17,770 bases of DNA from Fen-1258 sp964595365 (lineage in GTDB: Bacteria; Bacteroidota; Ignavibacteria; Ignavibacteriales; Melioribacteraceae). Both the position numbers and the translations under genes were made by a program. The stretch spans positions 1 to 17,770 of the forward strand of contig CAZQQC010000060.1 in assembly GCA_964595365.1 (NCBI GenBank), given 5' to 3'. Shown piece by piece: positions 7,935 through 15,211 of the stretch. Positions within the stretch are counted from its first letter, which is position 1. The number at the start of each line of letters is the position of its first letter. The notes below the pieces were generated by a model, which searched no databases, was not told the origin of the DNA, and saw only the letters and a program-made list of their open reading frames with translations.

Positions 7935-8232
7935 CTGATGTTAATCAAGATTTGGCTTAACAAACGAACTTTTGTTGTTTTAGAAAAAATATTTGTTTTG
8001 CAGTTTTAATTTTTCGCGGTCGATCGAACCTTGCGTAAGGTGCAATAATTAGGTCATCGAACGGTGCATACTTCGTAACAGCGTGGGCGGTATCAAATTC
8101 AAAAATAAATTAATCTTGATTTAAGAAAACGCTTGGCATATATTTCTAACACAGGCTTTAAGAAAATTTAATTTCAAAAAATAATTTAGTCGTTAACCAG
8201 AAAATATTAAGAGTTTATGCGGACTGTAAATT
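7935..8232. other. 298-bp non-coding region with short direct and inverted repeats
   Basis: I see no plausible gene or tRNA here. Just after the MFS stop, AACAAA (7959-7964) and TTTGTT (7971-7976) form a weak AT-only hairpin followed by GTTTT, a poor candidate terminator. AATCAAGATT (7943-7952) recurs inverted as AATCTTGATT (8112-8121), 160 bases away. GGTCGATCGAAC plus GGTGCA (8018-8029, 8039-8044) is followed by a shorter imperfect copy, GGTCATCGAAC plus GGTGCA (8052-8068). A 5-bp stem, ACCTT/AAGGT, lies at 8028-8041. The last 100 bases probably carry the promoter of the next operon. Confidence 0.5.
8116..8144 (+). promoter_or_regulatory. Candidate sigma-70-like promoter for the 8233-9908 operon
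   Basis: TTGATT (8116-8121) and TATATT (8139-8144) are separated by exactly 17 bases, with 88 bases from the -10 box to the ATG at 8233. The -35 box overlaps the right arm of the 10-bp inverted repeat. Evidence is sequence match only, and AT-rich DNA gives chance matches. Confidence 0.35.
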
Positions 8233-8514
8233 ATGGCAAAAGAAAAAAGAACCGTTAAACAAGCAAGTAAGATCAAAGCATCACCGTTTAAGGATTATTG
8301 GAGTAAGTACAACTATTACACTTTATATCTCGGAATAGGAATATTGATTGTTGGATATTTTTTAATGTCGCAAGGTCCCTGGGATAATCCAACTTCCCGA
8401 TCAATCTCACCAATTATAATTTTAGTTGCATATTTGATTATAATCCCGCTTTCTATAGTATTCAAATTACCCAAAAGATTTCGCAGAGAAATTGATGTTT
8501 CTGGCAAGAATTAA
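8233..8514 (+). CDS. Small two-helix membrane protein, DUF3098-like
   Basis: This 93-residue protein has a basic N-terminus (about 1-20), then two hydrophobic helices at about 29-46 and 59-77, joined by a short loop, and a basic tail with KRFRRE. The segment GYFLMSQGP at the end of helix 1, followed by DNP and by a second helix starting SISPIIIL, resembles the small Bacteroidota family DUF3098, whose function is not known. By the positive-inside rule both ends should be cytoplasmic. It is the first gene of a short rightward operon and overlaps the next gene by 20 bases, which suggests coupled translation. Recognition is from memory of the family pattern, so moderately sure. It is very likely a real gene because the reading frame, start and overlap fit. 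Confidence 0.7.
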   Translation: MAKEKRTVKQASKIKASPFKDYWSKYNYYTLYLGIGILIVGYFLMSQGPWDNPTSRSISPIIILVAYLIIIPLSIVFKLPKRFRREIDVSGKN

Positions 8515-8773
8515 AGGAAATATTGTTTCCACACCAAAGAACAAACACCTTGTAGGACATAAACTTTTGTTGGTGCAGCAGATAGATTATGAAGGCAGAT
8601 TTGTCGGCAAGAAAGATACAATTGCTCTCGATCTTGTTGATGCAGGAATTGGCGATAAAGTAATAGTAGTGCAGGAAGGAGATGCCGTTCAACAGATTTT
8701 GGGTCACAAAAACGCACCGGTAAATACAATGATCATTGCTGTAATTGATAATATAGAATTGAACGAAAAATAA
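8495..8773 (+). CDS. EutN/CcmL-family microcompartment vertex-like protein, solitary
   Basis: The 92-residue protein opens with MFLARIKGNIVST, the usual start of EutN/CcmL pentamer proteins. It keeps LVGHKLLLVQ (19-28), ALDLVDAGIGDKVIVV (44-59) and a C-terminal NTMIIAVID (77-85). These form the small beta-barrel that caps vertices of bacterial microcompartments. Length is normal for the family (about 90-100). No shell hexamer (BMC-domain) or signature enzyme is present in the window, so it may have another role or may serve shell genes elsewhere. The start is ATG 8495, with AGAG six bases upstream inside the preceding gene; a TTG one codon earlier is less likely. The gene lies in a short operon between a small membrane protein and dprA. 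The fold call is strong and the role unknown. Confidence 0.85.
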   Translation: MFLARIKGNIVSTPKNKHLVGHKLLLVQQIDYEGRFVGKKDTIALDLVDAGIGDKVIVVQEGDAVQQILGHKNAPVNTMIIAVIDNIELNEK

Positions 8774-8786
8774 TTCCAATTTAAAT

Positions 8787-9908
8787 TTGCAGACCGATCA
8801 GTTTGAAAAATTAACTTATTTGCGTTTATTGCTTTCAATCGAGGGGATTGGTCCTCAAAAAATATTTTCACTTCTTTCCAAGTTTAACAGCATCGAAGAA
8901 ATATTTAGTACAAGCCAAGAAAAACTTATCAACGTTGCAGGAATTAACAAAATACTAACGGCAAAAATTAGAGCTGCAAAAGAAAATCTGAACACTGTTA
9001 AAATCGAATTAGAAAAAACTTTGGCTAAGTTGGAATTAATAGGTGGACAAATTATAACTTATTGGGACGACGATTATCCTGAACTTCTTAAAAAAATATA
9101 TTTTCCGCCGATAATAATTTTTATTCTGGGAAAATTTGTACCCGATGATAAATTTTCTTTTGCCATAGTTGGAACAAGGCAACCAACAACATACGGCAAA
9201 CTGCAGGCTGAAAGATTTTCATTCGAACTTGCATCCCAAAACATAACGATTGTTAGCGGCTTGGCAAGAGGAATCGATTCCATTGCTCACGAATCGGCAT
9301 TAAAAGCAAACGGCAGAACCATTGCTGTTACAGGTTCGGGTCTAGATGTTATTTACCCGCCGGAAAACAAAAAACTTTTTGAACAGATAAAAGAACACGG
9401 CGTGATAATCTCCGAGTTTGAATTAGGTACAAAACCGGACGCACAAAATTTTCCGCGGAGGAATAGAATTATCTCCGGCTTATCATTGGGTGCTTTGATT
9501 GTGGAAACCAAATTCATTGGCGGCGCTATGCAAACTGCAGCTTATGCGCTCGACCAAAACCGCGAAGTATTTGCCATACCCGGAAACGTGAACGTTGCAC
9601 AGAGCGAGGGACCTAACATTCTTATCCAGCGTTCCGAGGCAAAACTTGTTACTTCTCCAGAAGATATACTTATTGAACTGGAAACAAAACTTAAACCGAA
9701 CGCAGAAAGAAAAATTTCCAGACAATCTATAGAACTGAACTTGTTCGAAGAAAAAGTTTACGGGGTACTTAATCTGGAACCGCGGCACATTGATGAAATC
9801 GCAATTGCAACATCCATGAATACTTCGGATTGTCTTGTTAATTTATTAACTCTCGAGTTCAAAGGAATAGTAAGGCAACTGCCGGGTAAAATGTTTATTA
9901 GGTGTTAA
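8787..9908 (+). CDS. dprA: DNA processing protein DprA/Smf
   Basis: DprA binds incoming single-stranded DNA and loads RecA during natural transformation. The protein is 373 residues. An N-terminal helix-hairpin-helix/SAM-like segment (about 11-60) is followed by the DDDYPELLKKI stretch (94-104). The Rossmann core (about 125-285) has VGTRQPTTYG, SGLARGID (157-164), GSGLDVIYPPEN (183-194), FPRRNRIISGLS (222-233) and VFAIPGN (261-267). A C-terminal winged-helix domain spans about 318-373. The core shows IGGAMQTA where many homologues have SGSLITA, and IQRSEAKLV where RDGA-type sequences are common. No ATG is available, so TTG 8787 is taken, 13 bases after the EutN-like gene. No clear Shine-Dalgarno is seen, so TTG 8820 remains possible. 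The 3' end overlaps rarA convergently by four bases. Confidence 0.92.
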   Translation: MQTDQFEKLTYLRLLLSIEGIGPQKIFSLLSKFNSIEEIFSTSQEKLINVAGINKILTAKIRAAKENLNTVKIELEKTLAKLELIGGQIITYWDDDYPELLKKIYFPPIIIFILGKFVPDDKFSFAIVGTRQPTTYGKLQAERFSFELASQNITIVSGLARGIDSIAHESALKANGRTIAVTGSGLDVIYPPENKKLFEQIKEHGVIISEFELGTKPDAQNFPRRNRIISGLSLGALIVETKFIGGAMQTAAYALDQNREVFAIPGNVNVAQSEGPNILIQRSEAKLVTSPEDILIELETKLKPNAERKISRQSIELNLFEEKVYGVLNLEPRHIDEIAIATSMNTSDCLVNLLTLEFKGIVRQLPGKMFIRC

Positions 9909-11200
9909 TACTTCTTCAAATTCTTCCATAAATTTTTCAGCCGTTCTTTAATACTTTTTTCATTACCATTTTCCGAAGGTATATAATACTGCTTGTTCTT
10001 CAGTTCTAAAGGCAAATAAGTCTCCGGAATAAAATTGTTATCAAAAGAATGAGGATACTTGTATTCTTTTCCGTAACCTAATTCTTTCATCAGCTTAGTC
10101 GGTGCATTTCTAAGATGAAGCGGAACCTGGTACTGCGGAAAATTTTTAACATCGCTCAATGCATTATCAATTGCCATATAAGATGCATTACTTTTGGGGG
10201 ACGACGCGAGATAAACAGCGCACTGGGAAAGTATTATACGCGCTTCCGGCATTCCGATTTTATCCACGGCGCTAAATGCAGCTTCGGCAAGCAACAATGC
10301 ATTTGGAGAAGCATTGCCAATATCTTCCGAAGCCAACACTACCATTCGTCTTGCAATGAACAACGGATCTTCCCCGCCTTCCAGCATTCTTGCCATCCAG
10401 TAAACAGCCGCATCGGGGTCCGAGCCGCGGAGACTTTTGATGAAAGCCGAAATCAGATTATAATGTTCTTCACCTGCTTTATCATACAAAATATTTTTCC
10501 GTTGAATAACATTTTCAATAACCGGCTTAGTAATTATGATTTTATCTTTTTCTATTTCCTGCACAACAGATGCTTCAAGGATATTCAACATAATCCGCGC
10601 ATCGCCGCCGGAAATAAAAATTAAGTATTCCGGATCGGTCAATTCTATATTCAACCCTTTCAAAAACTCATCTTTAGATAATGCAAAGTCTATAATGTTT
10701 TGCAGATTATTTTTCGATAATTCTTCGAGGATGAAAACACGAACTCTGGAACGCAATGCCGGTATCACTTCGAACGATGGATTCTCTGTTGTTGCACCGA
10801 TCAAAATAATCTCGCCATTTTCAACAGATGAAAGAAGAGCGTCCTGCTGGGCTTTATTGAAGCGATGAATTTCATCAATAAAAAGAATTGTCTTCTTGAA
10901 ATGAGCAAGGTTGCTTTTGGCTCTTTCAATAATTTGCCTTATATCTTTCACACCGGAAGAAACGGCGTTAATTTGATAAAACTCCGAATCGGTTGCTTCC
11001 GAAATAATTTTTGCAAGCGTGGTCTTGCCCGTGCCCGGCGGTCCCCACAAAATAATTGAACTAAGTAAATCCGATTCGATCATCGAACGCAACGGTTTTC
11101 CCGTACCAACCAATTTTTCTTGACCTTGAAAATCATCCAAAGACTTCGGACGGCATCTTTCTGCAAGCGGTTTTGCCGGTAATTTAATTTTACCTGTCAT
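9905..11200 (-). CDS. rarA: Replication-associated recombination protein A (RarA/MgsA), AAA+ ATPase
   Basis: RarA is a clamp-loader-like tetrameric AAA+ ATPase that acts at stalled replication forks, in partnership with SSB. The 431-residue protein has the Walker A motif GPPGTGKT (53-60), Walker B ILFIDE (105-110), sensor 1 GATTEN (135-140) and the arginine-finger SRV (151-153). The C-terminal lid and MgsA tetramerisation domain follow, with GSDPDAAVYWMARMLEGGEDP around 264-285 and HLRNAPTKLMKELGYGKEYKYPH near 370-392. The length is typical. The ATG at 11200 lies eight bases after the ftsB-like stop, with GAGA-type ribosome-binding bases inside that gene's end, so it is probably last in the leftward operon. 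It converges on dprA without a visible terminator; the two stops overlap. Confidence 0.95.
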   Translation of the reverse strand: MTGKIKLPAKPLAERCRPKSLDDFQGQEKLVGTGKPLRSMIESDLLSSIILWGPPGTGKTTLAKIISEATDSEFYQINAVSSGVKDIRQIIERAKSNLAHFKKTILFIDEIHRFNKAQQDALLSSVENGEIILIGATTENPSFEVIPALRSRVRVFILEELSKNNLQNIIDFALSKDEFLKGLNIELTDPEYLIFISGGDARIMLNILEASVVQEIEKDKIIITKPVIENVIQRKNILYDKAGEEHYNLISAFIKSLRGSDPDAAVYWMARMLEGGEDPLFIARRMVVLASEDIGNASPNALLLAEAAFSAVDKIGMPEARIILSQCAVYLASSPKSNASYMAIDNALSDVKNFPQYQVPLHLRNAPTKLMKELGYGKEYKYPHSFDNNFIPETYLPLELKNKQYYIPSENGNEKSIKERLKNLWKNLKKY

Positions 11201-11208
11201 GATAAATG

Positions 11209-11499
11209 TTAGTTCTCTTCTATCTTAAAAGTTTTCTCGTTCTTTTTCATCATGTTGAATTTCTCACGTGCAACACGCTCAATTTTTGCTTTTGTGTTCT
11301 GCAGCGAATCAATTTCGGTTTGCAATAATTTCAGCTTATCTTCAGACATTTTAATCTCGGAATCGATCTTATCTAGCTCGCTTCTAAGTTTCAGATATTT
11401 AAGAATCCCGTTTTCGTTGAAGAAAAGGAAAACCAAGGATCCAAGAATTATAATTATCAGCGAGATCCTGAAAAAAAATTTCGAATTGAGCTTAGCCAT
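11209..11499 (-). CDS. ftsB: Septum formation initiator, FtsB/DivIC family
   Basis: This 96-residue bitopic membrane protein has a short basic N-terminus, one transmembrane helix (about 9-26), the sequence FFNENGILKYLKL, which resembles FNGI-type starts of FtsB, then a periplasmic coiled coil (about 38-75). It ends with IERVAREKFNMMKKNEKTF, the usual family signature. FtsB/DivIC forms the FtsQ-FtsL-FtsB type complex that licenses septal cell-wall synthesis. The ATG shares its A with the TGA stop of ddl (TGATG), so translation is probably coupled. Placement between a peptidoglycan precursor enzyme and rarA fits a cell-envelope/cell-cycle operon. The symbol is by family; DivIC is an equally valid name in some lineages. 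Confidence 0.88.
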   Translation of the reverse strand: MAKLNSKFFFRISLIIIILGSLVFLFFNENGILKYLKLRSELDKIDSEIKMSEDKLKLLQTEIDSLQNTKAKIERVAREKFNMMKKNEKTFKIEEN

Positions 11500-12500
11500 C
11501 AGAGAGAATTTTTTATGATTCTATCAACCAACTCTTCAAAAGTTATTCCCGCAGCTTTTGCCATTTTTGGCACAAGAGAAGTGCTTGTCATACCGGGTAA
11601 TGTGTTCACTTCAAGACAGTAAGATTTATAATCCGTGGTTAAACGGAAATCTATTCTGCCGTAACTTTCGCAGCCAACCGAATTATAGGCAAGCAGTGCT
11701 TGATGCTGCAAATGCTCGGTAAACTTTTGAGGGATCTGAGCCGGAACAACATATTCGCTCATCCCGGATGTATACTTGCTCTCATAATCATAGAACCCGC
11801 CTTTCGGTTTGATTTCGAGCGGAGGCAAAACTTGCTTATCAAGAATTGCAACGGTCATTTCTCTGCCGGCAATATATTCTTCAACCACAATTTTATTCGA
11901 ATACTTGAGAGCAACCTTAATTGCATGATCAACTTCAACATCGCCGCGGCAAATAGTTAAACCAATTGTTGAACCGGAATCGTTCGGCTTAAAAACGCAA
12001 GGATAACCAAAAAATTTTTTGATCTTTAACTTTATTAATTCCAGGTCTTCTTCGTTTCGATTAATTACAAACCAACGCGGAGAAGTTACATCGTAATGTT
12101 GAAACATTATCTTGGTCATACATTTATCCATAGCACTTGCACTGGCTAAGACTTTCGAGCCGGTGTATTTGATTCCTCTTAATTCAAGAAGCGACTGCAT
12201 AGTTCCGTCTTCTCCCCACTTTCCGTGAAGGGCGATGAATGCAATATCTACATTGTTGAACATTGTTGAATTGATTACTTCAACATAATTCCTATTCGAG
12301 AGTTCGGTAAAATCCTTTTCAACAAAAAATTTTTCCACATCTTGCGGCTGGTTCAATCCGTAAGCCGGATCGATAACTTTAACTTTGTAACCGAGATACG
12401 ATAAAGCTGCAAAGACAGATTTGCCGGAAGCTTTGGATACGGCTCGTTCCGGAGACGAACCTCCGACAAGAAGCGCAACTGTTATATTACTGTTCGACAT
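11499..12500 (-). CDS. ddl: D-alanine--D-alanine ligase
   Basis: Ddl joins two D-alanines with ATP for the peptidoglycan stem peptide, in the cytoplasm. The 333-residue protein has the N-terminal GGSSPERAVS (13-22), LHGKWGEDGT (91-100), the ATP-grasp segments FKPNDSGSTIGL (170-181) and VEEYIAGREMTV (206-217), and the metal-binding RIDF (D284) and LEVNTLPGMT (E297, N299). YDYESKY places Y243 where E. coli DdlB has Y216, the residue associated with D-Ala-D-Ala rather than D-Ala-D-lactate products, so VanA-type activity is not expected. Length is near the family norm (about 310-360). It starts 20 bases after the class II aldolase stop and overlaps the ftsB-like gene by one base. Confidence 0.96.
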   Translation of the reverse strand: MSNSNITVALLVGGSSPERAVSKASGKSVFAALSYLGYKVKVIDPAYGLNQPQDVEKFFVEKDFTELSNRNYVEVINSTMFNNVDIAFIALHGKWGEDGTMQSLLELRGIKYTGSKVLASASAMDKCMTKIMFQHYDVTSPRWFVINRNEEDLELIKLKIKKFFGYPCVFKPNDSGSTIGLTICRGDVEVDHAIKVALKYSNKIVVEEYIAGREMTVAILDKQVLPPLEIKPKGGFYDYESKYTSGMSEYVVPAQIPQKFTEHLQHQALLAYNSVGCESYGRIDFRLTTDYKSYCLEVNTLPGMTSTSLVPKMAKAAGITFEELVDRIIKNSL

Positions 12501-12520
12501 TTTTTTCTCAAAAATATTTT

Positions 12521-13183
12521 TCAGAAATCGAATCTATTTCTTTTATCAATTTTGATTCCGTAAACTTCTTCGGCAAGCGAGTAAAGTTCTTTCAATTTAC
12601 TAACCGGAAGATTGCGCTCGCGTCCCATAGTTCGGGCGATGTAAATTGTTTTTGCAGCGTGCTCAAGTTTTTCCATCCGGAAGTAAGCGCCTTTAATATT
12701 TTTGCCAAGTGTTACTGCACCGTGATTTTCAAGTAAGAAAGCCCATGCAAAGTCTATGTACGGCAGCATCGAATTCGGCAGATCATCGGTCGAAGGCGTA
12801 CCGTATTTGCACAGTGGAACCTTACCGAGCGAAAGAATCACTTCGGGAAAAATCGGCCGCATTAATCCTTCACCGATTGTTGCAAATGCAGTGGAATAAA
12901 CAGGGTGACAATGAATTACCGCAGAAACGTCCGGCCTTTTTTGATATGCAAGCAGATGAATTTTTACTTCAGTTGAAACTTTCCCTTCACCTTGAAGAAG
13001 GCTGCCATTGTAATCTATTTCAAGCAAATCCTTCTCTTCAACATCGCCTTTGTTTTTGCCCGAAGGTGTAATTAAAATTTTTTTTTCGTCTATGCGTACA
13101 GACAAATTGCCATCGTATGCCGCAACAAATCCTTTCGCATAAACTTTACGACAAATATCTGTTAGTTCTTTCCGCAGTGGCAT
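12521..13183 (-). CDS. Class II aldolase/adducin family protein, FucA-like
   Basis: This is a 220-residue zinc-dependent aldolase. DGNLSVR (24-30), TPSG (39-42), STEVKIH with E72, HCH with H91 and H93, and NHG with H154 match the catalytic glutamate and zinc histidines of E. coli L-fuculose-1-phosphate aldolase (E73, H92, H94, H155) almost residue for residue. A glutamate at position 72, where ribulose-phosphate 4-epimerases such as AraD have aspartate, favours aldol cleavage over epimerisation. Methylthioribulose-phosphate dehydratase (MtnB) is a related alternative. The first 22 bases overlap the end of the upstream Gfo/Idh/MocA-family gene, a sign of coupled expression. No fucose or rhamnose isomerase or kinase is near, so the substrate is unknown and a gene symbol is withheld. 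Confidence 0.85.
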   Translation of the reverse strand: MPLRKELTDICRKVYAKGFVAAYDGNLSVRIDEKKILITPSGKNKGDVEEKDLLEIDYNGSLLQGEGKVSTEVKIHLLAYQKRPDVSAVIHCHPVYSTAFATIGEGLMRPIFPEVILSLGKVPLCKYGTPSTDDLPNSMLPYIDFAWAFLLENHGAVTLGKNIKGAYFRMEKLEHAAKTIYIARTMGRERNLPVSKLKELYSLAEEVYGIKIDKRNRFDF

Positions 13184-14184
13184 TGTTTTTCTATTTCTTC
13201 AATTATGCGAATGTTGATTAAATCATTCTCGCCGGTAACAAGCGGAGGTTGTTTCTTTAAAAAATTTTTCTGAACCGACCGGATCATCAAGACCAACCGG
13301 TTGGAACGTTTACGAAATACTTTTCTTGCTTCACCTTGCAGATCAATTATCAATTTGGTTGATGAACTTTTTTTCCCCAGGAAATTTTCGATGGCAATTG
13401 ATCCGTTATAACCGAGTATTTCAATTCTGTTAAAAGCTTTTTTTGTATTGTACGAAATGTTGAACTGACCGTAACCGCTTTTTTCGAATTTAACTATTGC
13501 GGACGAAAAATCTTCGACATCGCTTTTGTAAACAACATTATCCATAAAAGCTTTTATTTCCGTAATGTTTCCGCCAAAGTACCTAAGTATGTCGATCATC
13601 GGCAAACCGAGATCGCGGAGAACTCCGCCGCCGCTCAGTTTCTTATTAAACCTAAAATTATGATCGGGTGCCAAATCGATATTGTAAGAAAGAGATACCA
13701 AAACAATCTTGCCCAGCATTTGTTTATCTATTAGTTCCTTCGCTTTTTGAAATTGTGGATGAAAACGATGCACATGATTGACGATCAGCATAACATCGTT
13801 TGCTTTGCAAACATTCACCATTTCTTCGGCTTGTTTTGAATCGAGTGCAAGCGGACGCTCGCAAAGAATATTTTTGTGTGATTGAGCAGCTTTGGTTATC
13901 TGCCATAAATGATCGGCGTTAACACTTGAAACATAAACGGCATCGATATCGCTTGCCAGAAATGCATCGAAATTGTCGAACGCATTTATTGCCCCCGACT
14001 TGCTTGCAATATCTTTTGCACGCTTGAGATCGTGACTATAAATGGAAACTAATTTGCTTCGCTGAACTAATTGCAAAGCAGGAAGAAATGAATTCTCGGC
14101 AAAATTTCCGCAGCCTGCTACCCCCCACTTTAATTTTCTAGTAAGTGCAGAAGCAAATCTTAATTTTGTGGATGGTTTGATCAT
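13162..14184 (-). CDS. Gfo/Idh/MocA-family protein with altered catalytic motif
   Basis: This 340-residue protein has a Rossmann NAD(P)-binding start, KWGVAGCGNFAENSFLPAL (19-37), and the typical HKNILCERPLALD stretch (103-115), followed by the C-terminal alpha/beta domain from about 138. The usual E-K-P motif, whose lysine is catalytic in many members, reads ERP (R110). The later motif, normally G-G-G-x-L-x-D-x-G-x-H-x-x-D, reads GGGVLRDLGLPMID, with P195 in place of histidine. D191 and D198 remain. The cofactor fold therefore looks intact while two canonical active-site residues are replaced, so it may act on an unusual substrate or be non-catalytic. The last 20 or so bases overlap the FucA-like gene, and metF ends ten bases before its start. 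Confidence 0.85.
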   Translation of the reverse strand: MIKPSTKLRFASALTRKLKWGVAGCGNFAENSFLPALQLVQRSKLVSIYSHDLKRAKDIASKSGAINAFDNFDAFLASDIDAVYVSSVNADHLWQITKAAQSHKNILCERPLALDSKQAEEMVNVCKANDVMLIVNHVHRFHPQFQKAKELIDKQMLGKIVLVSLSYNIDLAPDHNFRFNKKLSGGGVLRDLGLPMIDILRYFGGNITEIKAFMDNVVYKSDVEDFSSAIVKFEKSGYGQFNISYNTKKAFNRIEILGYNGSIAIENFLGKKSSSTKLIIDLQGEARKVFRKRSNRLVLMIRSVQKNFLKKQPPLVTGENDLINIRIIEEIEKQCHCGKN

Positions 14185-14194
14185 TCTATTTCCA

Positions 14195-15145
14195 TTACAA
14201 TTTTAATTTTTCCATCAACATTTTAATCGGCTTCGAATTAGTCATCGTATAAAAATGAATTGCCGGAACTTTTTTGTTTGTCAATTCTTCCACCTGTCTT
14301 GCCGTCCAGTTAACACCGATTTCAAGAACATGTTCCGGTTTTGCTTTTTCAATTTCGTCAGCCAGATCGGTAGGAATATCTATATAAAAATTTTTGGGCA
14401 GGGTTTTAACATGCGCTTTTGAAGTTATAATTTTCAATCCGGGAATTATCGGTACCTTGATACCTTCTTTTCCACAAAGATCGACGTAATCGAAAAAAGC
14501 TTTATTGTTATAAAACATTTGAGTAACAATATACGAAGCACCGCTATCTATTTTCGACTTCGTGTATCTAACATCGGCAAGAAGATTCGGAGCTTCAAAA
14601 TGCTTTTCGGGATAGCCGCTTGTGCCAATACAAAAATTCATCGGCTGGGCATCGGGCAATCCTTCTTCAAGATACTTTCCCTTATTAATCGAGTCGATCT
14701 GCTTTATCAGGTCGACCGCATATTCGTTAACGCTTCTTCCAAACTTTACAGGTTTTTTATATTCGCTTTCATCACCTCGAATGGCAAGAACGTTCTCTAT
14801 ACCAAGGTAATGAAGTTCGATCAAGAAATCTTCGGTTTCTTCGCGTGTGAACCCGCTGCACAGAACATGCGGCACTGCTTCTATATTGTATTTGTTTTGA
14901 ATTAGTGCACAGATTCCTAACGTGCCGGGACGTTTACGTTTTATTTTCATCTGCATCCCGCTTGCGGTTTCTTCATATACAACTTCTGCCGCATGACTTG
15001 TAATATCGATAAACGGCGGATGATATTTTGTTATATCTTCCAGAACATTCAAAAGCTGCTTGATATTTCCCCCTCGCTTGGGTGGAATGATTTCAAAACT
15101 GATGAGTGTATTTTTCGCTTTTTCTAGATGCTCAATAACTTTCAT
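14195..15145 (-). CDS. metF: 5,10-Methylenetetrahydrofolate reductase
   Basis: MetF is a cytoplasmic flavoenzyme reducing 5,10-methylene-THF to 5-methyl-THF, the methyl donor for methionine synthesis. The 316-residue single-domain TIM barrel has SFEIIPPK (16-23), where E18 corresponds to the catalytic E28 of E. coli MetF. AIRGD (121-125) carries D125, matching D120. It also has PHVLC (92-96), FCIGTSGYPEKH and TQMFYNN, all family signatures. Length is normal for bacterial MetF (about 290-320), without the regulatory C-terminal domain of eukaryotes. It follows the S45 hydrolase gene after 66 bases, in which I see no riboswitch. It precedes the Gfo/Idh/MocA gene by ten bases. No metH or metE is in the window. 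Confidence 0.96.
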   Translation of the reverse strand: MKVIEHLEKAKNTLISFEIIPPKRGGNIKQLLNVLEDITKYHPPFIDITSHAAEVVYEETASGMQMKIKRKRPGTLGICALIQNKYNIEAVPHVLCSGFTREETEDFLIELHYLGIENVLAIRGDESEYKKPVKFGRSVNEYAVDLIKQIDSINKGKYLEEGLPDAQPMNFCIGTSGYPEKHFEAPNLLADVRYTKSKIDSGASYIVTQMFYNNKAFFDYVDLCGKEGIKVPIIPGLKIITSKAHVKTLPKNFYIDIPTDLADEIEKAKPEHVLEIGVNWTARQVEELTNKKVPAIHFYTMTNSKPIKMLMEKLKL

Positions 15146-15211
15146 GTCTATCCGGATTAATCATAACTAAATTTAATATTTTCCTTTTAAACTTCTTAGT
15201 GGTTACAAATT

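Noticed and set aside
8016..8036. tRNA T-arm-like GGTTCGATCGACC on the minus strand
   Set aside because: The stem does not pair as a T-arm, and no acceptor stem, D-arm or anticodon arm can be found at the right distances.
8462..8779. Minus-strand open frames of 72-105 residues opposite the EutN-like gene
   Set aside because: The plus strand encodes a clear EutN/CcmL protein; the opposite frames show no motif and have tyrosine/cysteine-rich shadow composition.
10115..10868. 169- and 110-residue plus-strand open frames inside rarA
   Set aside because: Both are antisense shadows of a strongly conserved RarA coding sequence. Their Cys/His/Asn-rich composition has no domain signature.
11499..12500. 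VanA-type D-Ala-D-Lac ligase (resistance gene)
   Set aside because: Tyr243 occupies the position where DdlB has Y216, and D-lactate ligases have histidine in the corresponding region; no vanH/vanX neighbours.
15146..15211. SAM or folate riboswitch upstream of metF
   Set aside because: The gap is only 66 bases and AT-rich, with no conserved stem arrangement; too short for a known riboswitch of these classes.
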